NCBI GenBank assembly: GCA_965215705.1
Contig: CBDCEE010000016.1
Span: 119,639 to 183,638 of the forward strand
Direction of reading: 5' to 3'
DNA length: 64,000 bases
DNA from: JAAXPZ01 sp965215705
GTDB taxonomy: Bacteria; Campylobacterota; Campylobacteria; Campylobacterales; Sulfurovaceae
Position numbers and translations under genes: made by a program. Below, one piece after another: positions 27,392-40,197 of the stretch. Each line of letters begins with the position of its first letter. The first letter of the stretch is position 1. The notes below the pieces were generated by a model. That model had not been told where the DNA came from. It saw nothing but the letters and a program-made list of their open reading frames with translations, and did no database searches.

Positions 27392-29027
27392 CTACACCTC
27401 CTTTAAAATAATACTGGAATATCGTTCTCTTTTTATCTGAAGTTACATCAACCCTAACCTCTGCTGCATCACAGATCGATTTGACAATCTCCAATCCCAG
27501 TCCAAATCCCTCAACCCTGCTCTCTTCACGATGATAAGGCTCAAAAATTTTCTCTGTATCTTCAATCTTGGGTGAGTGTGTTTTGAAGATAAGTACAACA
27601 GATCCCTCCTCTTGATACAGCCCGACGTAGATAGCTGTATCTCGTTTCGCATATTTTATTGCATTGGAAAGATTATTGTCTATCACTCTCTGTAGCTCTA
27701 TATCACTAAAGTACACCACCAATCCCTTTTCAATCTCTGTGATAATCTCATGGGTATTACCTATCGCAATCTCCTGAAAAAATCGTATACGTTCATAAAG
27801 GAATTCTGAGAAATCCATATGCTCTTTTGTGTAATCAAAACGATTTTTCTTTACCATATAGCTCAAGTCATCATAAAGGGTTGCGATCATCTTGGCACCC
27901 GCTTCAATTTTGGACATATAACGGTTCTCTCCATACTTCATACGATAGATATCGATATGGGTCATGATCACAGCCAATGGCGTATTCATCTCATGGATAC
28001 TCTGCCTGATGAAGCTATCCTGTGCTTTGACCAATGCCTCACTGAACTCTTTCTCCTTTGCCAAGAGTTGATTCTGTTCTAAGAGATTTTGGGTTTTCTG
28101 AGCCACTTTCTTCTCCAGAGACTTATTGAGTTTCTTAAGTTTCTCTTTTTTACGATGGATCTCGTTTACCATACTGTTAATATAGGTCACCATCTTTTTA
28201 AACTCTTTAAATTTTACATCTCGGTCATCGATCAATATATGCTCTTTAGAAGCTCTGCTAAAAAAATGATTAAAGCTATTGATCTCCCGTCTGATGATAT
28301 AATTAATCACTTTAACCCCAATAAGACCAATCACAAACAGTAAGACCAGCAATCCGACGATCTTCCAAAAATAAGCAGAAAGCTTCTGTTTCAATGCTTC
28401 TCTCTTGGCAGAGATAACTTTATCTGCTTCATCCAGATAGACTCCGGTCCCCACCATCCATTGCCAAGGTTTAAATGCTTTGGCATAGGATATTTTGGGA
28501 CTTCTCTCCTTGCTTGTAGGTTTTACCCAGGTATATTCAACAAATCCTCCACTCTTTTGTTTTGACATATCAATAAGATCCTTGATCACCTGTACCCCAT
28601 GGGGATCTTTAAAATGATAGAGGTTTTTACCTATATTATGTGGCTGTACGGGGTCCGAGAGGCATACCCCTCTATAGTCATAGATAAAGATATATCCTGT
28701 CTGATCTGGTCGACCATAGAGCTGGGAGATGGCATTGGTGATCTGACGTTTGAGTAATCCTGGATCTACAGTGAGCTTTCGTACATAATACTCATTGGTA
28801 ATAAACTTCAATACACGATCTACATCAGAGACGATACGCTCTTTCTGCTCTTTGATATAGCTGTCCCTGATCTGCTCAGCCTCTTTGTTAAAGTTGCTAT
28901 ACTCACTATAGACAGCATAACTGGTAAAGAGCAAAACGAGCAAAAAGATCCCCAACATTCCACGCATATAGATCGAAGTGATCGTGCGGTCTTGAAAGAT
29001 GCTAAGAAGGCGTTTGAGTCTATGCAC
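27372..29027 (-). CDS. Cache-domain sensor histidine kinase
   Basis: A 551-residue membrane sensor. TM1 (about residues 20-43) and TM2 (about 210-232) flank a periplasmic single-Cache domain containing GYIFIYDYRGVCLSDP and WQWMVGTGVYLDEAD, typical of sensors of small carboxylates and related ligands. A coiled coil leads to the HisKA box (QSIHEMNTPLAV) and the ATPase domain with N box DNNLSNAIKYAK and G2 box GFGLGLEIVKS. Together with the overlapping response regulator it should control nearby transport or catabolic genes. The ligand is not known; a carboxylate is an inference from the Cache domain and the symporter beside it. Confidence 0.9.
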   Translation of the reverse strand: MHRLKRLLSIFQDRTITSIYMRGMLGIFLLVLLFTSYAVYSEYSNFNKEAEQIRDSYIKEQKERIVSDVDRVLKFITNEYYVRKLTVDPGLLKRQITNAISQLYGRPDQTGYIFIYDYRGVCLSDPVQPHNIGKNLYHFKDPHGVQVIKDLIDMSKQKSGGFVEYTWVKPTSKERSPKISYAKAFKPWQWMVGTGVYLDEADKVISAKREALKQKLSAYFWKIVGLLVLLFVIGLIGVKVINYIIRREINSFNHFFSRASKEHILIDDRDVKFKEFKKMVTYINSMVNEIHRKKEKLKKLNKSLEKKVAQKTQNLLEQNQLLAKEKEFSEALVKAQDSFIRQSIHEMNTPLAVIMTHIDIYRMKYGENRYMSKIEAGAKMIATLYDDLSYMVKKNRFDYTKEHMDFSEFLYERIRFFQEIAIGNTHEIITEIEKGLVVYFSDIELQRVIDNNLSNAIKYAKRDTAIYVGLYQEEGSVVLIFKTHSPKIEDTEKIFEPYHREESRVEGFGLGLEIVKSICDAAEVRVDVTSDKKRTIFQYYFKGGVDESTIA

Positions 29028-29096
29028 GTGTCTTATCCCATGGGTGGTTTATCAAAGCCATTATAGCGTCTCATGCTTAGGAGAGGACTTTCTCTA

Positions 29097-30260
29097 TCAC
29101 TCTCCTCGACAGCACATGACAAACAGTGTCTCAAAATCTCTTGCAGTCACTGACATAGCATTACTCCCTGTAGAGGGATCATTGTACGCTATTTCTCCGA
29201 TCTCAGAAACACTCTCCTCCGGAATATCTGCTTCTATCAGGGTATGAGGAATACCCAGTTCTCTTCGTAGATCCAAGATGTAAGCAATAAAGCTCTCTGT
29301 AGAGGGATGTGCAATATCCAAGAACTTACACAGTGTCTCCATCCGCTCTCCTATCACTGGGCTATTTTGCTGGAGTGCATAGGGCAGAATGATCGAGTTG
29401 GCTAAACCATGCGGCATATTGTAGAGTCCTCCCAGTGTATGTGCCAGCGAGTGGACAGAACCCAGACCTTTTTGAAAAGCCGTGGCTCCCATCATAGCGG
29501 CCACGATCATCTGTGCTCTGGCATGGGCATCATGTGGTTCATGATATGCTGTCAGAAGATTCTCTTTGATCATACGGATACACTCCATCGCGATCCCATC
29601 TGCCATCGGATGAAACCCCGGTGCCAGATACGCCTCTACCGCATGTACCAGTGCATCGATCCCTGTCCATGCAGTGATATGTTTAGGCAGATTATACGTC
29701 AGGTTAGGATCGAGGATCACAAGGCTTGGCATCATCTCTGGATGGAAAATAATCTTCTTGGCATGACTCTGACTATGTGTGATCACTGTCGCACGGCCTA
29801 CTTCTGATCCTGTACCTGAAGTGGTCGGTATGGCAATCGTCTTTGCGATACCCTCTTGATCCGCCCTGCTCCAATTGTCCCCTATATCTTCAAAGTCCCA
29901 CAGTGGCAAGCTTTGTCCAGACATAAACGCAATCGTCTTGCCTGCATCCAGTGCAGACCCTCCTCCAAAGGCAATCACGCCATCACAGCCATTCTCTCTA
30001 TAGACTGATACCCCTGCCTCTACATTCTCACCTGTAGGATTAGGCTGTACATCACTATAGAGACTATAGGATAGCCCCTGGGTTTTAAGTGGTGCAAGTA
30101 GATCTTCCATGATAGGAAGCTGCACCAACGCCTCATCGGTGACGATCAGAGGACGTTCCATCCCCATCTGCTCACAAGCAGCCACAATATCCGCTACTCT
30201 TCCATGTCCAAACCATACGGCTGCAGGATAGTTCCAATTGGTATTTTGTAATAGTGCCAT
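29097..30260 (-). CDS. Iron-containing alcohol dehydrogenase
   Basis: A 387-residue group III alcohol dehydrogenase. The NAD-binding GGGSALDAGK and TTSGTGSEVGR motifs are present, and metal ligands lie in the DALVHAVEAYLAPGFHP region and in VHSLAHTLGGLYNMPHG. These enzymes interconvert an alcohol and an aldehyde with NAD(P). Four bases separate it from the aldehyde dehydrogenase gene upstream, so the two probably act in sequence on the same intermediate. The glutamine-synthetase-like gene upstream raises the possibility that a gamma-glutamylated amino-alcohol is the substrate. Confidence 0.9.
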   Translation of the reverse strand: MALLQNTNWNYPAAVWFGHGRVADIVAACEQMGMERPLIVTDEALVQLPIMEDLLAPLKTQGLSYSLYSDVQPNPTGENVEAGVSVYRENGCDGVIAFGGGSALDAGKTIAFMSGQSLPLWDFEDIGDNWSRADQEGIAKTIAIPTTSGTGSEVGRATVITHSQSHAKKIIFHPEMMPSLVILDPNLTYNLPKHITAWTGIDALVHAVEAYLAPGFHPMADGIAMECIRMIKENLLTAYHEPHDAHARAQMIVAAMMGATAFQKGLGSVHSLAHTLGGLYNMPHGLANSIILPYALQQNSPVIGERMETLCKFLDIAHPSTESFIAYILDLRRELGIPHTLIEADIPEESVSEIGEIAYNDPSTGSNAMSVTARDFETLFVMCCRGE

Positions 30261-30264
30261 GCGC

Positions 30265-31653
30265 TTACTCCTCTAATTTGAAATGAATAGATTTGAGTCT
30301 AGTCACTGAGTCATAGACAAAAGGAGAGAGCGATACCCCTCGTCCTGTATTTTTGACCCCTGTCCATGCGAGTGCAGGATCGAGATAGTCACAACGGTTC
30401 ATAAATACTGTACCTGTCTCTATTTGAGAAGAGAGTGCTCTGGCTATATCTCTATCTCGTGTCCAGATCGACGCAGTCAATCCATAGTCACTGTCATTCA
30501 TCAGTGCGACTGCTTCGGTATCACTAGAGACCTTCATGATCCCCACTACCGGACCAAAGCTCTCTTCTTGCATCACTGCCATGGTATGATCTACATCGAC
30601 AAGTACATGCGGAGCCAGATAAGGAGTACCCTCCTTAGAGGCAGGGAAGAGACTCTCATCGACCAGTGATTTCGCTCCAGCCTCCACCGCATCTGCAATC
30701 TGCTTACGCACATAGTCACTCGCCCCTGTTTTGACCATCGGCCCTAGATTGGTACCTTCCTCTAGAGGTGAGCCCAGTTTATACTGCTTGGTCTCCTCCA
30801 CAAACTTTTCAACAAATGTATCATACACATCTTCATGTACATAGATCCGCTCGATACCGCAACAGGACTGTCCAGAGTTGAAATACGATCCATCCACCAG
30901 GTTGGGTACTGTCGTCTCAAGATTGGCATCGGCTCTTACATAGGCAGGATCTTTACCCCCTAGCTCCAGTCCGCAAGGGATAAATTTATTTCCCACTGCC
31001 TCCTGTACGGCAAAGCCACCCTCTACAGAACCTGTAAAAAACACGCCATCAATACGCTCATCTGCTAGCAATACAGCTGTTTCTTTGTGTTGGATATGGA
31101 GAACACTAAAGATATCCTCTGGCAATCCAGCCTCTGCAAATGCCTCAGCATATCGCTCTGCTACAAGCGGTGTTTGCAGCGAATGCTTCATGATCACTGT
31201 ATTCCCCGCCAGCAGTGCAGGTACGAGTACATTGACCGAGGTGAGGAACGGATAGTTCCATGGGCTCAATATCGCTACAACTCCCAATGGCTCTTTCTCT
31301 ATGCATCGCTCAAATCCTTCCATCTCCTCAGGACAATACGGCTCCAGACTCTCATCAGCGATCTTAAGCAGATACTCGGCACGCTCCTTAAAACCATTGA
31401 CCTCAAATCCACTCTGTGAGATCGGTCGCCCCATCTGTCTGGATATCTCCTCTGAGATCTCCTCTTTGTGTGAGACCAGCATATCAATAAAGTTGTGAAT
31501 GATCTCTTTACGCTGCTCCAGTGGTACAGAGGCCCATGCTTTTTGGGCAATCTTTGCTTTGACTAATGTATCCTCGATATCTTCTAGTGTATGGTAAGGT
31601 TTTTCTATATATACAGAACCATCTACGGGAGATATCGTTTTAAAATTTGACAT
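30265..31653 (-). CDS. Aldehyde dehydrogenase (NAD(P)-dependent)
   Basis: A 462-residue member of the aldehyde dehydrogenase superfamily. Visible landmarks are the cofactor region LSPWNYPF, the turn FFTGSVEGG, the general base in GLELGGKDPAYV, and the catalytic cysteine in NSGQSCCGIERIYV. It oxidises an aldehyde to the carboxylate; the group resembles succinate-semialdehyde and gamma-glutamyl-aminoaldehyde dehydrogenases, but substrate is not determined. It lies between the glutamine-synthetase-like gene (134 bases upstream) and the alcohol dehydrogenase (four bases downstream). Confidence 0.9.
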   Translation of the reverse strand: MSNFKTISPVDGSVYIEKPYHTLEDIEDTLVKAKIAQKAWASVPLEQRKEIIHNFIDMLVSHKEEISEEISRQMGRPISQSGFEVNGFKERAEYLLKIADESLEPYCPEEMEGFERCIEKEPLGVVAILSPWNYPFLTSVNVLVPALLAGNTVIMKHSLQTPLVAERYAEAFAEAGLPEDIFSVLHIQHKETAVLLADERIDGVFFTGSVEGGFAVQEAVGNKFIPCGLELGGKDPAYVRADANLETTVPNLVDGSYFNSGQSCCGIERIYVHEDVYDTFVEKFVEETKQYKLGSPLEEGTNLGPMVKTGASDYVRKQIADAVEAGAKSLVDESLFPASKEGTPYLAPHVLVDVDHTMAVMQEESFGPVVGIMKVSSDTEAVALMNDSDYGLTASIWTRDRDIARALSSQIETGTVFMNRCDYLDPALAWTGVKNTGRGVSLSPFVYDSVTRLKSIHFKLEE

Positions 31654-31787
31654 TATTTTTTCCTTGTTGCTAATTCAACAGAATACTTTGTGTAAAAGTA
31701 TTCTCGGGTGATACGACAAATACTATACTTGAAGTAGCACCAGAGAATATTTTTTGATTATATGATGTACGTGGTACACACCCTACA

Positions 31788-33170
31788 TCATATGATCTCG
31801 AAATAGCGGTTCAGCTGCCAATCCGTGATCGCTTTGAGCTGTTCATTGGCTTCATGCTCACGGGTCATCGCGTAGTGATCGACAAAGACATCTCCAAACA
31901 AGTCCCTCGCAGCCTCTGAGCCTCTCAGTATCTGTGCCGCAGCATAGAGGTCACGAGGAAACCCAAACTGCTCAGAGAGCGTTACATCATAGGCATTACC
32001 TACGATAGGTTCTGTAGGCTCTATTTGGTGCTCTATCCCCCAAAGCCCACTCCCTATTGCAGCAGCCAAAGCAATATACGGGTTGATATCCGCTGCGGTT
32101 ACTCTATACTCTACTCGCTGTGACTTGGCAGAGCCAGTGATCGCGCGCAGGGCACAGGTACGATTATCCACACCCCAGGTCGCCTGTGTTGGAGCCCAAA
32201 ATCCTGGGATCAACCTCGTATAGGCATTACAGGTAGGTGCAATCATAGCCAGAAGCTCTGGCATCAGCTTCTGCTGTCCACCGATGAAATGACGCATCGC
32301 ATCAGAGATACACTCAGGTTTACTCTCATCATAGAACAGTGGTTTGCCATCTTTGGTTGCTGACATATGCAGATGTCCTGACTGTCCAGGATAGTCATTG
32401 GAGTATTTCGCCATAAAGGTCGCCATCATACCATTTTTTTGTGCCAGTACTTTGGTAAAAGTTTTGAAAAGTGTTGCTTTATCTGCAGCACGAAGTAGAT
32501 CATCATAATAGAGTGCCACTTCTAACACCCCTGGCCCTGTCTCGGTATGGATGCCCTCTATCTCCATATCCATCTCACGGCTTAGATCCATTAACTCATG
32601 GTAAAAATCTGCATGTACACTGTTACGGATCATTGAATAGCCAAACATATCAGGCGTGAAGTTTTCTAAGTCTCTATAACGTTTGTCACGGATACTCTGT
32701 GGTGTTTCGTTAAAGACAAAAAATTCAAACTCTGCCGAAGCCTTAAAACTGATACCCATCTCTTCGCCTCGCTTGATCATACGCTTGAGCAGAGAGCGAG
32801 GGCCTACCTCTTTATGGATACCACCCTTCTCAAAATCCACCAAGAACAGAATCGTGTTCCCTTCCAATGGAAGCTCCCGACAGGTCGTCACATCGATGTG
32901 ACCCTCTGCATCAGGAAAGGCAGTCTTCCACCCTGTGATAGAGTCTTCAGCGTACAGTTCATCACTACTGTCCCAACCAAAGATCACATCACAAAATCCC
33001 ATCCCCTCTTGCAGGGCTGAGATAAACTTCTCCCGATTGATATACTTCCCTCGCAATACCCCATCGATATCGGTTGCTGCTACTTTGATTTGCTGAATTC
33101 CGCGCTGCTCCACCAGAGCAATCGCATCCTCTACCGTCTGTACATCACTTGCTTGTAGTATTTTTTCCAT
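31788..33170 (-). CDS. Glutamine-synthetase-family ligase (gamma-glutamylamide synthetase-like)
   Basis: A 460-residue protein of the glutamine synthetase superfamily, nearer to PuuA/GlnT-type gamma-glutamylamide synthetases than to GlnA I. The start of the beta-grasp domain (IKVAATDIDGVLRGKYI) and the catalytic features SAEFEFFVF, HTETGPGVLEVAL, GQSGHLHMS and NRTCALRAI are present, so glutamate and ATP sites look intact. I start at ATG 33170 with AGAGGTG upstream; a GTG nine bases earlier is less likely. The following aldehyde and alcohol dehydrogenases suggest amine catabolism through gamma-glutamyl intermediates rather than ammonia assimilation. A matching gamma-glutamyl hydrolase is not in the window. 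Confidence 0.85.
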   Translation of the reverse strand: MEKILQASDVQTVEDAIALVEQRGIQQIKVAATDIDGVLRGKYINREKFISALQEGMGFCDVIFGWDSSDELYAEDSITGWKTAFPDAEGHIDVTTCRELPLEGNTILFLVDFEKGGIHKEVGPRSLLKRMIKRGEEMGISFKASAEFEFFVFNETPQSIRDKRYRDLENFTPDMFGYSMIRNSVHADFYHELMDLSREMDMEIEGIHTETGPGVLEVALYYDDLLRAADKATLFKTFTKVLAQKNGMMATFMAKYSNDYPGQSGHLHMSATKDGKPLFYDESKPECISDAMRHFIGGQQKLMPELLAMIAPTCNAYTRLIPGFWAPTQATWGVDNRTCALRAITGSAKSQRVEYRVTAADINPYIALAAAIGSGLWGIEHQIEPTEPIVGNAYDVTLSEQFGFPRDLYAAAQILRGSEAARDLFGDVFVDHYAMTREHEANEQLKAITDWQLNRYFEII

Positions 33171-33267
33171 ACATATCACCTCTGGTGATAATTATATCAG
33201 AGTTTGGCTCAAGAGCATCCTAGTTTTGAAACTATTATGACATTCAAATATCTGGTTTTACCATATA

Positions 33268-34227
33268 TTAGTTTTTAATACAGCGTATTGCCATAGCAAA
33301 GGCTTTCGAAGCAGGAACAATACTGGCACCAGCATCAAAATAAAAATAATCCGCATCTGTACCACTCGCATCTTTAGTCCAATATATTCCAAAGTTTTCA
33401 GCTCCCATAAGACCGCTAGTATCCCATCTAAATCCAGTTTTACTCCACGCTTCATTACTGGCTATCGCACCAGCTGCATTAGAGCTTACCCATGAGTCTC
33501 TTTCCGTTATAAACTCTGCTTTGGTTGGCGCTCGGAACCCTAGAGGACAGATATTATTGTCAGATGCATCATTCGCCCACAATGTATTGTCTTCAGTCAC
33601 TCTCCAGTCTCCGGAAGATTTAATAAAAAGAGAGTGTGCGGGGTTGTTCTCTTTCACTACTGTTGTACCAAGCTGAGGTGTACTTACCCCTGTCCTGATG
33701 ATAACCTCATGCCCATCTGCTTTGCGTCCCCACTGATAAAGAAAGCCTGTTGCTAAAAAATCAGTTGGAGAGGTTGCCTGCTGCTGAGGATCAAAACTTG
33801 CATCATTTACATTGGCATATCGTGCACCTAGATTATTGTTGATCCATGTTCGGTGTGTAACTGGGTTTGTTACTACGCCATAGATAAACTCATGTCCTGC
33901 AGCAAAGTTTGGATCACGCACAGCCTTCGGTCCTATACGATCCACCATATCTTGAATTTCATTTTGTGTATCAAACTCATTGCGTATACCTCTATCTATC
34001 ATAGCATTCACAGCACTCAGATTATCCATACTGACTCCCATGATACCTGCATCTTGATAATCTAACGTATCTGGTACAGGATTCGTGTTGTTATCTGCAT
34101 AATCTGCTATAAGCAACAACGCTGCTTGTAGTGGATCTCCACCACCACCTCCGCCACATCCAGAGAGCACAGTTGCTCCGACAAGTATAGTAGTTAGCTC
34201 AATCACTCTTCTTTTTAGCATTTTCAT
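33268..34227 (-). CDS. FISUMP-domain lipoprotein
   Basis: A 319-residue protein with a lipoprotein signal peptide ending in LSGCGGGGGG, so it is probably anchored by a cysteine near residue 24. The C-terminal half matches the Fibrobacter major paralogous (FISUMP) pattern: WINNNLGARYAN, a WGRKADGHE block, CPLGFRAPTKAEF, and a final AFAMAIRCIKN. That domain is usually found on secreted or surface proteins of unknown function. I prefer the second of two tandem ATGs (34227), as it is six bases from GGAG. It stands alone between the metabolic genes and the 5S rRNA gene. Confidence 0.82.
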   Translation of the reverse strand: MKMLKRRVIELTTILVGATVLSGCGGGGGGDPLQAALLLIADYADNNTNPVPDTLDYQDAGIMGVSMDNLSAVNAMIDRGIRNEFDTQNEIQDMVDRIGPKAVRDPNFAAGHEFIYGVVTNPVTHRTWINNNLGARYANVNDASFDPQQQATSPTDFLATGFLYQWGRKADGHEVIIRTGVSTPQLGTTVVKENNPAHSLFIKSSGDWRVTEDNTLWANDASDNNICPLGFRAPTKAEFITERDSWVSSNAAGAIASNEAWSKTGFRWDTSGLMGAENFGIYWTKDASGTDADYFYFDAGASIVPASKAFAMAIRCIKN

Positions 34228-34407
34228 CATAGACTCCTTCTAATAGTCTTCATCTGATTAAACCCTCTAAAGGGAAACCGTATAAAGTATTATGACAAAG
34301 GAGTGTTTGCTGAATGTTGGTCAGAGAAAAAAGAAAAATAGGAATAACTATAAAATACATAAGTAAAGAAATAAAAAGAGGTGGGGATAAAAATAAAAGA
34401 TAAGAGT

Positions 34408-34585
34408 AATGTTTCAAGATGGCACTGACCTACATTCCCACAGACGTAGCCTGCAGTATTATCGGCGCTGGGAGGCTTGACTTCCGGGTTCGGAATGGAG
34501 CCGGGTATGACCCTCCCGCTAGCAGCACCACCAAGAAAAGGATGAACACCTGAGTGTACATGCTTTTCTTGGGGATTGAAACATT
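34408..34585 (-). other. Pre-5S processing stem
   Basis: AATGTTTCAA at 34408-34417 and TTGAAACATT at 34576-34585 are perfect inverse complements flanking the 5S gene, as expected for an RNase-cut precursor stem. A second 10-bp inverted pair (34531-34540 with 34563-34572) forms a hairpin at the 5' side of 5S. Confidence 0.65.
34419..34536 (-). rRNA. rrf: 5S ribosomal RNA
   Basis: About 117 bases on the minus strand with the conserved internal segments of 5S rRNA (CCATTCCGAACCCGGAAG and the GGGAGGGTCATACCC neighbourhood). It lies about 180 bases downstream of 23S. Ends are approximate. Confidence 0.92.
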
Positions 34586-34604
34586 TACTTGTTAAGAGTT
34601 TTTA

Positions 34605-34699
34605 GTTAACTTTTCATTGTTAAGAGCCTAGGTAATGTTGCGCGATTACAATCTTTCTTGCAAATACTCTATTAAGTTTGCACTTAATAAGGTAGTGCC
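34605..34699 (-). other. 3' arms of the pre-23S processing stems
   Basis: Two stretches here pair with sequence beyond the other end of 23S. The inner arm 34677-34699 matches 37595-37617 with one mismatch in 23 bases. The outer arm 34605-34641 pairs with about 37802-37838 with few mismatches. Both would form long RNase III-type stems that loop out 23S. Confidence 0.75.
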
Positions 34700-34714
34700 A
34701 ATGAAGATTAAAAA

Positions 34715-37582
<2,868 letters not shown>

Positions 37583-37986
37583 TTGTTAATCTAAGGCACT
37601 ACCTTATTAAATGCAAAATAAGTCATCATAGTTATGATTCATTTCTTTTGTTTCAATAAGTTTGAAGATATCTCTATCTTCTGAATACATTGCTGTATTC
37701 TAATGAGTTTTTCGCTTGGAAGAATAGTTACCATATTGCTATGGCTTCTGTTCTTGTTAAATTGTAATTCGTTTTATGACAGTTAATAAATTAACTCTCA
37801 TGCAACATTACGTTAGACTCTTAACAATGATAAGTTAAAAAACATTTAGACATTAAAGTCTAAAAGAAACTCTCTTTAGAGAACTTCTTTTAAACTTTGT
37901 ATATTCGTATATTAGTTATTGGTCTATTGGTACATCCCAATATACTAATAACCAATATACCAATTAACATGAAGCTTCGCTTCATC
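37583..37986 (-). other. 23S-tRNA-Ala spacer
   Basis: This 404-base AT-rich spacer has no gene. It carries the 5' arms of the pre-23S stems (37595-37617 and about 37802-37838), a cluster of GTTATTGG-type inverted repeats (37915-37967) related to those at 24334-24402, and a small perfect hairpin (ATGAAGC / GCTTCAT, 37969-37985) next to the tRNA-Ala 3' end. Confidence 0.6.
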
Positions 37987-38062
37987 TGGTGGAGAATAAC
38001 GGGATCGAACCGATGACCTCCTGCGTGCAAAGCAGGCGCTCTCCCAGCTGAGCTAATTCCCC
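37987..38062 (-). tRNA. tRNA-Ala (anticodon UGC)
   Basis: A 76-base cloverleaf on the minus strand starting GGGGAATTAGCTCAGC, with the anticodon loop CTTTGCACG (anticodon TGC), T-loop GGTTCGATCC and an encoded CCA end. It is the second spacer tRNA of the rRNA operon, seven bases after tRNA-Ile. Confidence 0.97.
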
Positions 38063-38069
38063 AGAAATA

Positions 38070-38146
38070 TGGTGGGCGTACCAGGACTTGAACCTGGGAC
38101 CTCACCCTTATCAGGGGTGCACTCTAACCAGCTGAGCTATACGCCC
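38070..38146 (-). tRNA. tRNA-Ile (anticodon GAU)
   Basis: A 77-base cloverleaf on the minus strand starting GGGCGTATAGCTCAGC, anticodon loop CTGATAAG (anticodon GAT), T-loop GGTTCAAGTCC, acceptor 3' strand TACGCCC and an encoded CCA. It is the first spacer tRNA after 16S, as in most bacterial rrn operons. Confidence 0.97.
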
Positions 38147-38179
38147 CTTTTTACATTGGCTTGTCAAAGAACACGATCC

Positions 38180-38200
38180 ATGATCTTTGACAACCGAATA
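38180..38200 (-). other. 3' arm of the pre-16S processing stem
   Basis: These 21 bases are the perfect inverse complement of 39925-39945 on the other side of 16S. A further 9-base block (GTTGATTGT at 39908-39916) also has a complement just outside this arm. This is the expected precursor stem. Confidence 0.75.
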
Positions 38201-38281
38201 GTTTGTCGCACAATCAACACGTCTAAAAATGGTTGTTATTTGTTGGCAATGTCATTGTGAGACGACATTGCTTATACTCTT

Positions 38282-39798
<1,517 letters not shown>

Positions 39799-40011
39799 AT
39801 GAAATGGTTTGAACCATTTGTCAGAATCACTTAAAATATCTATCTTTAAGTCTCATCTATCTAATTTGTTACGAACAAATTAGTAAAATCAAAACCCAAA
39901 ATAGACGGTTGATTGTTTAACTTATATTCGGTTGTCAAAGATCATAAACTTTCGTTTAACCACTCCACTCTCTCATCTACTCAGACAAGGTCTCTGTGTT
40001 TGTGGACGCGT
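39799..40011 (-). other. rRNA operon leader
   Basis: This is the transcribed leader between the rrn promoter and 16S, without a gene. It holds the 5' arm of the pre-16S stem (39925-39945), a perfect hairpin around CTAATTTGTT/AACAAATTAG (39861-39882), and AT-rich sequence. Confidence 0.6.
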
Positions 40012-40040
40012 ATTATAGCGGCTAATCCTTTAGTTGTCAA
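40012..40040 (-). promoter_or_regulatory. Sigma-70 promoter of the rRNA operon
   Basis: On the minus strand TTGACA (40040-40035) and TATAAT (40017-40012) both match the consensus exactly with an optimal 17-base spacer. The region upstream (to about 40110) is very rich in A/T runs, as expected of an UP element. Confidence 0.92.
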
Positions 40041-40157
40041 GGGTTTTTTAAAAGAAATCTCATTTTTATTGAAATTTCTTAAAAATCATTACTATTCTTA
40101 CTATAATATATAAAATAGGGGTAACGTTACTGCAAGTTAGATTGTGAGAGGCGTAGA

Positions 40158-40181
40158 ATGTGATCCCGCTGGGGATCACAT
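40158..40181 (-). terminator. Perfect stem-loop after aclA
   Basis: ATGTGATCCC and GGGATCACAT form an exact 10-bp stem with loop GCTG, 17 bases past the aclA stop. There is no U-run on either strand, so it may terminate weakly, protect the aclBA mRNA 3' end, or insulate it from the rrn promoter beyond. Confidence 0.55.
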
Positions 40182-40197
40182 CGTCTAGTGTAAGAGA

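Noticed and set aside
37890..38260. Open frames over the spacer tRNAs (37890-38105 minus, 38069-38260 plus)
   Set aside because: They are read-throughs of the tRNA-Ala and tRNA-Ile genes, not proteins.
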